Positions 1 through 6,078 are shown, counted from the stretch's first letter. The stretch is DNA of 7,153 nt from Paracoccaceae bacterium (GCA_025458985.1 JALORM010000100.1:1-7153); one strand, 5' to 3'. Notes: generated from the letters alone by a model not told the origin. A program made the numbers and translations.

Positions 1-1053
1 ATAGAAGCGCGAGAGCTGCCCGGTCATCTGGGTCGCCCGCATGTACTCCGGCGTCCCGAAGGCGGGCGCGCCGGTCTTCATGTCGACGTTCGAGGTGAAA
101 GTGCCGATCGCCACCGGGCAGCCGGGTCGGATGTACTGAAGAAGCGCGATCGCCGACAGCGCCTCGGCGATGCTGAGCGTCACCGCCCCCGCCATCGTTA
201 CCGGCGCCATGGCGCCCGCGAGGGTAAAGGGCGTGACGATCACCGGCTGGCCCCGCCGGGCGAGCCGCATGGCCCCGTCGAGCATCGGGAAGTCGTGCTT
301 GAGCGGCGAGACCGAGTTGATGTTGGTGTACATCCGCGGTGTCGCATCGAAGTCCTCGTGGCTGAGGCCGCCCGCGATGCGCACCATTTCCATCACGTCC
401 TCGACCCGCTCGGTGCCCAGCGAATAGGCGTGGCAGACCTTGTCGGTCAGGACGAGCTTTTCATACAGGCAGTCGAGGTGCCGCACGCTCGGGTGGATGT
501 CGACCGGCTCGACCGGATAGCCGCCCGCGACGTGGATGCAGTTGAAGTACTGCGTGAGCTTCATGAACTCGCGGAAGGTCTCGAAGTCGCCCGGCCGCTT
601 GCCTCGCGCGAGGTCCCAGGCATTGGGCGGCGACGAGACGTTCACGAAGACCATGTGCTTGCCGCCGATCACGATCTCGCGGTCGGGGTTGCGGGGCGTG
701 ATGGTGAACGAGGCCGGCGCGCGGCGCACCATCTCCATCACGAAGTCCTCGTCCATGCGGACATTGGCGCCGTCGACGCGGCAGCCGGCCGCCTTCAGGA
801 TCGCGCAGGCCTCGGGGTTCAGCATCTCGATGCCGAGGTCCGACAGGATCCGCATCGCCCCCTTGTGAATGGCCCGCACGCCCTCCTCGTCCAGCGGCTC
901 GGTCGGGCGGTCGGGGTTCACCGGCAGCCGCCAGGTCATCTGATCGATCGCGGCCTTGCCGGCGCGGTCGGCATGGCCGGCCCGGCCGCCCGCCCGGCGG
1001 CGGCGGGCGGGATCGGGGCTGCGGGCGGCGTCGAGGGGGGCGGCGTCGGTCAT
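1..1053 (-). CDS. Trimethylamine methyltransferase (MttB) family protein, C-terminus off the left edge
   Basis: The first 351 residues read continuously to the window edge. The family is usually about 500 residues, so roughly the last third is missing. MttB-family proteins are TIM-barrel enzymes that move a methyl group from a quaternary or tertiary amine (trimethylamine, glycine betaine and similar) to a corrinoid protein in the cytoplasm. Recognisable stretches are HVAGGYPVEPVDIHPSVRHL (174-193), LTDKVCHAYSLGTERVEDVM (202-221), PRMYTNINSVSPL (239-251) and GAPAFGTPEYMRATQMTGQL (328-347). Residues 11-33 form an Arg/Ala/Gly-rich extension before the conserved part, as I recall from related marine alphaproteobacterial proteins. 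No in-frame amber codon occurs, so the visible part is not a pyrrolysine-containing TMA enzyme; a betaine-type or unknown methylamine substrate is likelier. It lies 93 nt downstream of the phosphatase gene on the same strand. The start ATG has only a weak ribosome-binding site. The family call is firm; the substrate is unknown. Confidence 0.9.
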   Translation of the reverse strand, partial: MTDAAPLDAARSPDPARRRRAGGRAGHADRAGKAAIDQMTWRLPVNPDRPTEPLDEEGVRAIHKGAMRILSDLGIEMLNPEACAILKAAGCRVDGANVRMDEDFVMEMVRRAPASFTITPRNPDREIVIGGKHMVFVNVSSPPNAWDLARGKRPGDFETFREFMKLTQYFNCIHVAGGYPVEPVDIHPSVRHLDCLYEKLVLTDKVCHAYSLGTERVEDVMEMVRIAGGLSHEDFDATPRMYTNINSVSPLKHDFPMLDGAMRLARRGQPVIVTPFTLAGAMAPVTMAGAVTLSIAEALSAIALLQYIRPGCPVAIGTFTSNVDMKTGAPAFGTPEYMRATQMTGQLSRFY

Positions 1054-1119
1054 CGGGGCCTCGCGGGGAGTGGTCCGGCGCCTAGATGACAGGCCACGGC
1101 CGCGTCCCGGTGGGCCGTT

Positions 1120-1138
1120 AGCGACGCAGGAAGTCGCT
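1120..1138. other. Small hairpin between the phosphatase and methyltransferase genes
   Basis: AGCGAC and GTCGCT form a perfect 6-bp stem around a 7-nt loop. It lies 9 nt past the stop of the phosphatase gene, which reads towards it. On the plus strand three T's overlap and follow the stem. On the minus strand, where transcription would come from, the stem is followed by AACGG with no T-run, so it is not a convincing intrinsic terminator. It may be an mRNA 3' stabilising hairpin or chance in GC-rich DNA. Confidence 0.25.
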
Positions 1139-1146
1139 TTCGGGGA

Positions 1147-1863
1147 TCAGCCCACCGATTCCGCCGCGCCGACCCGGTCGAGCCAGGCCGGCAGGTGGCC
1201 AATGTCGGGAAGCACAGCCTCGGCCAGCGGCGCGAGGTCCTCATGAAGCGCCAGCCCGCTCAGCACCGCGACCGGGCGCATGCCCGCGGCCCGCGCGGCC
1301 ACCAGGTCGTGCCGGCTGTCGCCCACCATCGCCACCTCGTCCGGCCCGAGGCCCCAGCGTTCGGCAAACGCGGTGAGCGGCCCGGGATGCGGCTTGGCGC
1401 CGGAGCCCGAGTCGAACCCCGCGACGAAGTCGAAGAGGCCCTCGATCCCCGCGGCGCCCAGATGCGCGCGGGCCGGCACCTCGCCGTCGTTGGTGACAAG
1501 GCCGATGCGCAGGCCGCGCCCTCGCAGGGCGCTCAGCAGCGGACGCAGCGGCACCGCCTCGACCATCCGCGCCTCGGCCGCCGCGGCGTTCATCCGGGTG
1601 ACCAGCGCCGCCGGGCTGGTCCCGGGCAGATGCGGCAACAGCGCCTCGGCGATCTCGCGCGGGGTATGCGCGATCACCGGGCTGTCGGGCGCGAAGGTCG
1701 CGGTCGCGAGGTCGAAGCCGATGGCGTTGCCGAGGCGCCCGGCAAAGGCGTCGTCGCCGGCGGCAAGGTCGCCGAGGAACGCACGCGCCCAGGCGCCCCA
1801 GGTCGCGACGAAATCGAAAAGAGTGCCGTCCTTGTCGAACAGCACGCCGCGGATGGCGGACAT
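1147..1863 (-). CDS. HAD-superfamily hydrolase, phosphoglycolate-phosphatase-like
   Basis: A 238-residue cytoplasmic phosphatase of the haloacid dehalogenase superfamily, subfamily I. All four catalytic motifs are visible. Motif I is DKDGT, with nucleophile D10 and acid/base D12. Motif II is the T124 of LVTND. Motif III is K157 in GAKPHP. Motif IV is GDSRHD, with D182 and D186 for Mg2+. Residues about 20-105 are helical and fit a C1 cap, which in this group selects the substrate. Length and motif spacing match Gph-like phosphoglycolate phosphatases, but family members also act on other small phosphate esters, so the substrate is open. The start at 1863 is chosen over an in-frame ATG at 1926 because GGAGG lies 7 nt upstream and the protein then begins MSAIRGVLFDKDGT, as HAD proteins normally do. 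It lies 96 nt downstream of the DUF3572 gene and 93 nt upstream of the methyltransferase gene, all on one strand. Confidence 0.92.
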   Translation of the reverse strand: MSAIRGVLFDKDGTLFDFVATWGAWARAFLGDLAAGDDAFAGRLGNAIGFDLATATFAPDSPVIAHTPREIAEALLPHLPGTSPAALVTRMNAAAAEARMVEAVPLRPLLSALRGRGLRIGLVTNDGEVPARAHLGAAGIEGLFDFVAGFDSGSGAKPHPGPLTAFAERWGLGPDEVAMVGDSRHDLVAARAAGMRPVAVLSGLALHEDLAPLAEAVLPDIGHLPAWLDRVGAAESVG

Positions 1864-1887
1864 GGGCTTTCCTCCCTCAGGGGGCAG

Positions 1888-1916
1888 AGTGTGACCGGCC
1901 CGAGGGTCCATTGCAA
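1888..1916 (-). promoter_or_regulatory. Possible sigma70-type promoter for the HAD phosphatase gene
   Basis: On the minus strand TTGCAA (1911-1916) is followed after exactly 17 nt by CACACT (1888-1893). The -35 resembles TTGACA and the -10 matches TATAAT at three of six positions. Transcription would begin near 1881, leaving a short leader that holds the GGAGG ribosome-binding site (1871-1875). The spacing is right but the -10 is weak. Read-through from the DUF3572 gene is the alternative. Confidence 0.3.
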
Positions 1917-1959
1917 CCTCTGGCATGTCGCCGGAGTTCGGGCGCGCGGAGCCCCGGCG

Positions 1960-2238
1960 TCAGGTCCAGTGCACCGCCTCGCCTCCCGGAAGCGCCCCTC
2001 GGGCAGAGGCCAGCGCCTCGGGCCGCTCGCCCGCAGCCGCCGCAAAGCCAAGGACCCAGGCGTCGTCCTGAAGAAGGAAATCGAGGACCGAGCCCAGGAA
2101 CTGCGCGTCCCCCGCCCGTGCCCTGAGGTCGGACAGCGAGGCGCCGGTGGCCGACAGGAATACGGGCAGAAGTTCGTCGTTGCCGGCCAGCCAGGCCAGC
2201 GCCTTCAAGCCGAGCGTTTCGGCCGCATCCTGCTGCAT
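1960..2238 (-). CDS. DUF3572 family protein
   Basis: A 92-residue soluble protein of a family confined largely to alphaproteobacteria, with no established function. Family hallmarks are AWLAGNDELLPVFLSATG (14-31), LDFLLQDDAWVLGFA (52-66) and the closing LPGG..VHWT (83-92). The length is normal for the family and the protein appears predominantly helical. The start ATG at 2238 has AAGGA 8 nt upstream (complement of 2247-2251). In other alphaproteobacteria DUF3572 genes commonly sit beside divK/pleD. Here it is divergent from the PleD homologue across a 128-nt gap, which supports both calls. No catalytic residues can be named. Confidence 0.88.
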   Translation of the reverse strand: MQQDAAETLGLKALAWLAGNDELLPVFLSATGASLSDLRARAGDAQFLGSVLDFLLQDDAWVLGFAAAAGERPEALASARGALPGGEAVHWT

Positions 2239-2316
2239 CGCCGTTGTCCTTCGAATGCCTCGGGGTTCGGAAAGGATTCCTTAACCTAACTCAACGAAAA
2301 CTGACCGGGTCGCGCA

Positions 2317-2354
2317 AGGGTGCGCACAGCGAAGGCGTGCAGGGGTGCGCGCAG
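2317..2354 (+). repeat. Imperfect 13-bp direct repeat in the pleD leader
   Basis: AGGGTGCGCACAG (2317-2329) recurs as GGGGTGCGCGCAG (2342-2354), 11 of 13 matching, 25 nt apart. The first copy overlaps a small hairpin, GCGCA-AGGG-TGCGC (2312-2325). It lies just before, and runs into, the ribosome-binding site. It could be a regulator site or chance in GC-rich leader DNA. Confidence 0.3.
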
Positions 2355-2358
2355 GGAG
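2353..2358 (+). promoter_or_regulatory. Ribosome-binding site AGGGAG that selects the pleD TTG start
   Basis: AGGGAG ends 8 nt before TTG at 2367. A GTG at 2358 overlaps this site and so could not use it. An in-frame ATG at 2244 is 41 codons upstream, without a comparable site, and would add a tail that PleD proteins lack. Confidence 0.6.
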
Positions 2359-2366
2359 TGGCCGGG

Positions 2367-3770
2367 TTGGCAGGGCGGGTTCTCATCGCGGGCGAGCTGG
2401 CAAGCAGCCGGATCGTGCTGATGTCGCGGCTGACGGCGGCGCGCTGCCGGGTCGTGGGTACGCCGTCCTGGTCCGAGGCCGCCGCCGAGGCGGCCGCCAA
2501 GGCGCCCGATCTGGTGGTGATCGACCTTGCCGGACAGGCCGGCGCCGGGCTCGACCTCTGCCGGACGCTGCGTGCGGGCGCTGCCACGGCCGCCCTGCCG
2601 ATCCTGGCGCTGGCGCGCGGGCCCGACGTCGCGCTGCGCCGCGCCGCGCTTGCGGCCGGCGCCGACGACATCCTTGACCGGCAATGCGGCGAGACGCTCC
2701 TTCTGGCACGGGTGCGGGCGCTCCTGCGGGCGCGGGGGGCCGAGGCCGAGCTTCTGCTGCGCGAGGACACGCGCGCGGCGCTCGGCTTCGCCGAGCCGGC
2801 GGCCGGGTTCGAGATGCCGGGGATCGTGGCGCTGGTGACCGCGCGTCCCGAGGCGGCCGAGGCGTTGCGCGCCGCGCTGGCGCCGCGGCTGCGCGACCGG
2901 ATCGAGGTGCTGACCCCCGCCGAGCTTGCCGAAGCCGCAGGTGCCGCACCGGCCCGGCCGAGGCCCGATGTCTACGTCGTCGAGACCGACCTGCCCACGG
3001 CCGATGCGGGCCTCGCGCTCATCTCGGACCTCCGCTCGGACGGCGGCGGTCGCACGGCAGGGATCGTGGCGCTTGCCCCCGAAGGCGGCGAGGCCACGGC
3101 AGCGGCCGCGCTCGACCTCGGCGCCGACGATGCGGTGGCGGGCCTGTCCGACCCGGCGGAACTGGTGCTGCGGCTGCGCGCGCAGTTGCGCCGCAAGGCC
3201 CAGGCCGACCGGCTGCGCCGGCAGATCTCGGACGGGCTGCGGCTGGCCGTCACCGACCCGCTGACCGGGCTCTTCAACCGGCGCTACGCGATGAGCCAGC
3301 TGGCGCGGATCGCCGCGGGCTCGGCCGCCACGGGGCGCGGGTTCGCGGTGATGGTGATCGACCTTGACCGCTTCAAGCGGATCAACGACGAATTCGGCCA
3401 TGCCGCGGGCGACACCGTGCTGGCCGAGGCCGCCCGCCGCATCCGCGGCGCGCTCAGGGCCGAGGACCTCGTGGCGCGCCTCGGCGGCGAGGAGTTCCTG
3501 GCCGCCATGCCCGACACCGGCCCGGCCGAGGCGCGGGCCGCCGCCGAACGGCTGCGGCAGGCGATTGCCGCCGCGCCGGTCGACCTGCCCGGCCTGACCG
3601 CGCCGATTGCGGTCACCGCCTCGATCGGGGTGGCGGTCGGCGGCTTCGCCTGCCAGGGCGACACTGCGCCGACCGACCTGGACACGCTGATGGAGGCCGC
3701 CGACCGCGCGCTCTATTCGGCCAAGGCCGAAGGGCGCAACAAGGTCACGCTGGGCCGCACCGCCGCCTGA
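2367..3770 (+). CDS. pleD: PleD-like response regulator, diguanylate cyclase (REC-REC-GGDEF)
   Basis: Makes c-di-GMP from two GTP in the cytoplasm. With the TTG start it is 467 residues and begins MAGRVLI, aligning with the MS(A/G)RIL start of PleD. Domains: receiver 1 (about 3-120), receiver/adaptor 2 (about 152-275), GGDEF (about 292-463). The cyclase looks active: IDLDRFKRIND (331-341) carries metal-binding D332 and substrate-binding N340/D341; the signature is GGEEF (373-377); the inhibitory I-site R364-A-E-D367 is intact, so product feedback is expected. Receiver 1 is degenerate: PleD D9-D10 is G9-E10, the switch threonine is A83, and the conserved lysine is R105. D53, the phospho-acceptor position, remains. 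Classical phosphorylation of receiver 1 is therefore doubtful. Receiver 2 lacks phosphorylation residues, as usual for the adaptor. The DUF3572 neighbour supports orthology; no divK lies beside it here. The domain call is firm; the start codon is less so. Confidence 0.9.
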   Translation: MAGRVLIAGELASSRIVLMSRLTAARCRVVGTPSWSEAAAEAAAKAPDLVVIDLAGQAGAGLDLCRTLRAGAATAALPILALARGPDVALRRAALAAGADDILDRQCGETLLLARVRALLRARGAEAELLLREDTRAALGFAEPAAGFEMPGIVALVTARPEAAEALRAALAPRLRDRIEVLTPAELAEAAGAAPARPRPDVYVVETDLPTADAGLALISDLRSDGGGRTAGIVALAPEGGEATAAAALDLGADDAVAGLSDPAELVLRLRAQLRRKAQADRLRRQISDGLRLAVTDPLTGLFNRRYAMSQLARIAAGSAATGRGFAVMVIDLDRFKRINDEFGHAAGDTVLAEAARRIRGALRAEDLVARLGGEEFLAAMPDTGPAEARAAAERLRQAIAAAPVDLPGLTAPIAVTASIGVAVGGFACQGDTAPTDLDTLMEAADRALYSAKAEGRNKVTLGRTAA

Positions 3771-3869
3771 GGGGGCGCGCCGGCGAGGTTCACGTCAGGG
3801 CCTCCGCCTCGGGCACGGCCTTCCGGGCGCGCGGGCCGCCTGGCCGCCCCTGCAAGCGGCGCGGCGCCG

Positions 3870-3909
3870 GGTCGCATTCGGGCGACCGATCCCCTCGCCC
3901 GGCCGGGCG
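3870..3909. terminator. Possible terminator hairpins between convergent pleD and the Spy-like gene
   Basis: In the 149-nt gap between convergent genes, GGTCGC-ATTCGG-GCGACC (3870-3887) forms a 6-bp stem. A perfect 14-nt palindrome, CGCCCGGCCGGGCG, follows at 3896-3909. Either could fold from both strands, which would suit a bidirectional terminator. Neither is followed by a T-run, so termination is inferred from position only. The rest of the gap (3771-3869) holds no gene that I can support. Confidence 0.3.
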
Positions 3910-3919
3910 GTACCGCGGC

Positions 3920-4444
3920 TCAGTCGCGGGCGCGGCGGCTCATCCGGCGCAAGGTCTCTTCCAGCGCATCGGCATAGGCACGCCGCTCGTCGGGCGACAT
4001 GGCGGCGACCCGCTCGACCAGCAGCGCCTCGGCCCGCTCGCCCCGACGTGCGGCCACGGCGCGCTGGTGGCCGAGACGCCGTGCGAAGGCGTCGGCCTCG
4101 AACGGCTCGGCGCGCAGCGTCGCCAGCGTCGCGCGCACCTCGGCCAGTGCCTCGGCCATCCGCTCGCGGCGGTCCGGCCCTCCCGGGCTTTCGGCGCGCA
4201 GCTCGGCCACCAGCGCCGCCCGGTCCTCGCGCGGCAGCGCGCCCAGATACAGCAGCGCGCCCGCGTCCCGGGGCAGACGCACGCCCTCGTCTCGGCCGTG
4301 GCCGACCCGCGCGCCGACCACGATGCCCGCGACCAGCAGGTTGACCGCCAGCGAGGCGACCAGCAGGACCCGGACCCAGACGGGGGTGCGGGACACGGTC
4401 GCGGCCGGCGCCGAGGGGGTTTCGCTGTCGCCCATGCCCGTCAT
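3920..4444 (-). CDS. Periplasmic heavy-metal-sensor-type (Spy/CpxP-like) membrane-anchored protein
   Basis: A 174-residue protein with a short cytoplasmic N-terminus, one membrane helix (about 22-44, rich in Val/Leu/Ala) and a charged, helical periplasmic domain (about 50-174). It resembles the alphaproteobacterial Metal_resist/Spy-like family, whose members bind metals or misfolded proteins in the envelope and modulate stress regulators. Helix patterns rich in Arg, Glu and Ala and the MSPDERRAYADALEE stretch (149-163, compare the LTxxQ/E motif of Spy) support this; no metal-binding Cys or His cluster is seen. ATG 4444 overlaps the upstream stop (ATGA, 4441-4444), implying translational coupling. 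An in-frame ATG at 4435 has better spacing (9 nt) from the AAGG of GAGGAAGG, so the protein may be 171 residues. It is the last gene of the sigma-factor cluster and plausibly senses or buffers the inducing stress. Function is inferred from resemblance and context. Confidence 0.72.
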   Translation of the reverse strand: MTGMGDSETPSAPAATVSRTPVWVRVLLVASLAVNLLVAGIVVGARVGHGRDEGVRLPRDAGALLYLGALPREDRAALVAELRAESPGGPDRRERMAEALAEVRATLATLRAEPFEADAFARRLGHQRAVAARRGERAEALLVERVAAMSPDERRAYADALEETLRRMSRRARD

Positions 4445-4854
4445 CCTTCCTCGAGCGTGCTGAAATAGCCGCCGGCCAGAAGCCCGTCGGCAAAGGTCTC
4501 GGCGGCGATCCCGCCGATGTCGGCCGTGCCCGGCAGGCCGAGGCCGTCGAGCCCGGACGGGGCCGCGAGGCCCAGCCAGACCCCGGCGGCCGAGGCCGTG
4601 GCAAGGCCGCCGATCCCCGGCCAGCCGCCCAGCAGCTGCATCAGGTCCTGCCAGCGCCCCCGGACGGAAGGGCGCGGCGGCAGCGCGGCCGGCTCCGGCG
4701 CCGGGCGCAGCGCGGCGCGGGCGTCGGCCTCGATCCGCGCCAGCAGCGCCGCGGGCGCAGGCTCTGCCGCCGCCGCGCGGGCCGCCGCGAAGGCCGCCTC
4801 CAGCGGGTCGCCGCCCGCCTCGGTCCCGTGCGTGTCGCCGTCAGTCATCGTCAT
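4441..4854 (-). CDS. Small putative anti-sigma-like membrane protein paired with the ECF sigma factor
   Basis: A 137-residue protein not assigned to a named family. The N-terminal part (about 16-50) is a charged helical stretch (DPLEAAFAAARAAA, ALLARIEADARAAL), followed by a Pro-rich linker (52-63). One hydrophobic segment (about 79-98, GIGGLATASAAGVWLGLAAP) could cross the membrane. The short C-terminus (99-137) has no cysteine. It lacks the HxxxCxxC zinc motif of classical ZAS anti-sigma factors; no His-Cys set exists. The anti-sigma role is inferred from position: its start overlaps the end of the sigma gene by 14 nt, and its stop overlaps the Spy-like gene by 4 nt. ATG 4854 is preferred over ATG 4848 because GAGGA lies 8 nt upstream of the first. 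Similar short proteins follow ECF sigma genes in related bacteria, from memory, sometimes under misleading enzyme names. The ORF is secure; the role is tentative. Confidence 0.7.
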   Translation of the reverse strand: MTMTDGDTHGTEAGGDPLEAAFAAARAAAAEPAPAALLARIEADARAALRPAPEPAALPPRPSVRGRWQDLMQLLGGWPGIGGLATASAAGVWLGLAAPSGLDGLGLPGTADIGGIAAETFADGLLAGGYFSTLEEG

Positions 4855-5458
4855 ACCCCAGGTCCTCGCGCCGCCCCGCCAGGGCCTGCGCCAATGCCCG
4901 CTTGCCGCGCGCCGTCAGGCTTTCCACCGCCTCGACGCCCACGTCCAGGATCGCCGCGATCTCGGGGTTGGACAGCCCCTCGATGTGGCGCAGCACCACT
5001 GCCTGCCGCTGCCGCTCGGGCAGCGCGGCAAGCGCCCGGTCCAGTGCCGCCAGCCGCTCCGCCGCGACCATGCCGGCCAGCGCGCCCGGGCGCCCGTCCA
5101 CGGGCTCGGGCGCGGCCTCCAGCGGCGCCGCGGACCGCCCCTTCCGGCGCAGCCGGTCGGTGGCGAGGTTCACCGCAACGCGGTAGGCCCAGGTCGCCAC
5201 CCGCGCTTCGCCCGGGCGCCAGCCCGGCGCCGCGCGCCAGAGCCTGAGCAAGGTCTCCTGCGCGATGTCCTCGGCCTCGGCCCGGTCCCCGCCCAGCATC
5301 CGCGCGGCGACCGACAGAAGCCGCGGCACCAGCCGCTCGGCCAGCAGCCGCGCGGCCGCTGCCTCGCCCGCCGCATAGCGCGCGAGAAGCGCCGCCTCCG
5401 GATCGGGGTCGGAGGCGGCCGCAGGGGCCGGGCCGAGGGTCTGGGCGCGCTGGGTCAT
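4841..5458 (-). CDS. ECF-type RNA polymerase sigma factor
   Basis: A 205-residue sigma70-family factor of the extracytoplasmic-function group, with only regions 2 and 4. Region 2 (about 24-106) includes the 2.2 core-binding helix DRAEAEDIAQETLLRLWR (58-75) and the 2.3/2.4 segment WAYRVAVNLATDRLRRKGR (90-108), which melts and reads the -10 element. A Pro/Ala linker spans about 109-132. Region 4 (about 137-195) has LPERQRQAVVLRHIEGLSNP (146-165) and a helix-turn-helix, EIAAILDVGVEAVESLTARG (166-185), for the -35 element. The length fits the group, with a 20-residue N-terminal extension. It starts 50 nt after the EF-hand gene stop and overlaps the next gene by 14 nt, so it is probably cotranscribed with both and regulated by the membrane protein encoded after it. 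AGAGAGG before the ATG is close (about 3 nt). The ECF call is firm; its regulon and ECF subgroup cannot be read from this window. Confidence 0.93.
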   Translation of the reverse strand: MTQRAQTLGPAPAAASDPDPEAALLARYAAGEAAAARLLAERLVPRLLSVAARMLGGDRAEAEDIAQETLLRLWRAAPGWRPGEARVATWAYRVAVNLATDRLRRKGRSAAPLEAAPEPVDGRPGALAGMVAAERLAALDRALAALPERQRQAVVLRHIEGLSNPEIAAILDVGVEAVESLTARGKRALAQALAGRREDLGYDDD

Positions 5459-5508
5459 TCCCTCTCTGGCCTAGCCGCGATGGCCGGGGCTGGCAACGCC
5501 CGACCGGA

Positions 5509-6078
5509 TCAGTTCCGCCAGCGCCCGTCATGCCCGGACCGGTTGCGGTGCTCGCTCCAGCGTTCGCCGCGGCCTTCGCCCCGGTACCCGCGGCGGTCGC
5601 GGCCCTCGCGCATCTCGGCGCGCATCGCCTGCATCTCGTCGGCGCTGATCGCGCCGTCGCTGTCGGCATCGGCCCGGTCGAACATCGCGTCCGACAGGCC
5701 GCCGCCGCCCGCCAGCGCCTCGGCGCCGCTGATCCGGCCATCGCCGTCGGCGTCGAGCCGCTGCATCTGGCGCGAAACCATCGCGGCGACGCGCTCGGCA
5801 GCGCGCCCGGTGTGGTAGCCCGTCAGCTCGGCCTCGGTCACGAAGCCGTCGCCGTCGGCATCAAGCGCGGCGATCCGGGCCTGCCGGACAGCCTGCGCTT
5901 CCTCGCGCGTCACCTGTCCGTCGCCATCGGCATCGGCCGCGGCAAAGCCGCGTTGGGCGGGGGCAGCGGGGGCAGCGGGGGCGGCCCCTTCGGGCGCCGC
6001 TTCGCCGGCCGTCTGGGCGTAGACCGCGGGACCGGCGGCAAGAAGCACGGCAAGGGCGGCGGCAAGAGGTTTCTTCAT
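5509..6078 (-). CDS. Secreted protein with four EF-hand calcium-binding loops
   Basis: A 189-residue exported protein. The signal peptide is MKKPLAAALAVLLAAGPAVYA with likely cleavage after A21 (V-Y-A|Q), followed by an Ala/Pro linker (28-41). Four canonical 12-residue EF-hand loops follow, each with D at 1, 3 and 5, G at 6 and E at 12: 49-60, 73-84, 109-120 and 137-148. All calcium ligand positions look intact, so it should bind Ca2+ in the periplasm. The tail (about 155-189) is Arg/Gly/Trp-rich and basic, unlike the acidic EF-hand core. The start at 6078 is chosen over an in-frame ATG at 6219 because AGGAG (6087-6091) lies 8 nt upstream and a clean signal peptide begins there. As first gene of the cluster, 50 nt before the ECF sigma gene, it may be a calcium sensor or buffer tied to that stress system; this role is inferred. 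Confidence 0.92.
   Translation of the reverse strand: MKKPLAAALAVLLAAGPAVYAQTAGEAAPEGAAPAAPAAPAQRGFAAADADGDGQVTREEAQAVRQARIAALDADGDGFVTEAELTGYHTGRAAERVAAMVSRQMQRLDADGDGRISGAEALAGGGGLSDAMFDRADADSDGAISADEMQAMRAEMREGRDRRGYRGEGRGERWSEHRNRSGHDGRWRN

Larger units (their letters stand above)
2239..2366. promoter_or_regulatory. Divergent promoter region between DUF3572 and pleD, with TTAACC/inverted-repeat element
   Basis: This 128-nt gap must hold the start signals of both divergent genes. Its centre (2268-2302) is conspicuously less GC-rich than the surroundings. It contains the inverted repeat AAGGA-T-TCCTT (2272-2282), overlapping TTAACC (2281-2286). TTAA, 7 nt, then CAAC (2281-2295) resembles a one-sided CtrA box (consensus TTAA-N7-TTAA). 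CtrA control of cell-cycle and motility genes is known in alphaproteobacteria, but a half-match is weak evidence. I could not find a confident -35/-10 pair for either gene. Confidence 0.35.

Noticed and set aside
295..1089. Long plus-strand frame opposite the methyltransferase gene
   Set aside because: His/Arg/Ala-rich translation with no recognisable motif. It is a shadow of the well-supported MttB-family gene on the minus strand.
1054..1146. Promoter for the methyltransferase gene
   Set aside because: No -35/-10 pair of acceptable spacing could be found; read-through from the phosphatase gene is equally possible.
1864..1926. 21-residue N-terminal extension of the HAD phosphatase
   Set aside because: The internal ATG has GGAGG 7 nt upstream and gives the standard N-terminus; the extension lacks family similarity.
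1195..2289. 364-codon plus-strand frame across the HAD and DUF3572 genes
   Set aside because: Low-complexity Arg/Gly/Gln translation. It covers two minus-strand genes with clear motifs and ribosome-binding sites.
2244..2366. 41-residue N-terminal extension of PleD
   Set aside because: PleD proteins start immediately before the first receiver strand. This stretch includes the lower-GC promoter-like patch and the ribosome-binding site.
2286..3401. 371-codon minus-strand frame opposite pleD
   Set aside because: Shadow of the receiver and GGDEF coding sequence; no family features.
3771..3919. Possible small gene or RNA in the convergent gap
   Set aside because: No start with a ribosome-binding site, no tRNA-like fold and no T-run; only short GC-rich hairpins.
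4517..5818. 433-codon plus-strand frame opposite the sigma-factor cluster
   Set aside because: Ser/Arg/Pro-rich shadow spanning three motif-bearing minus-strand genes.
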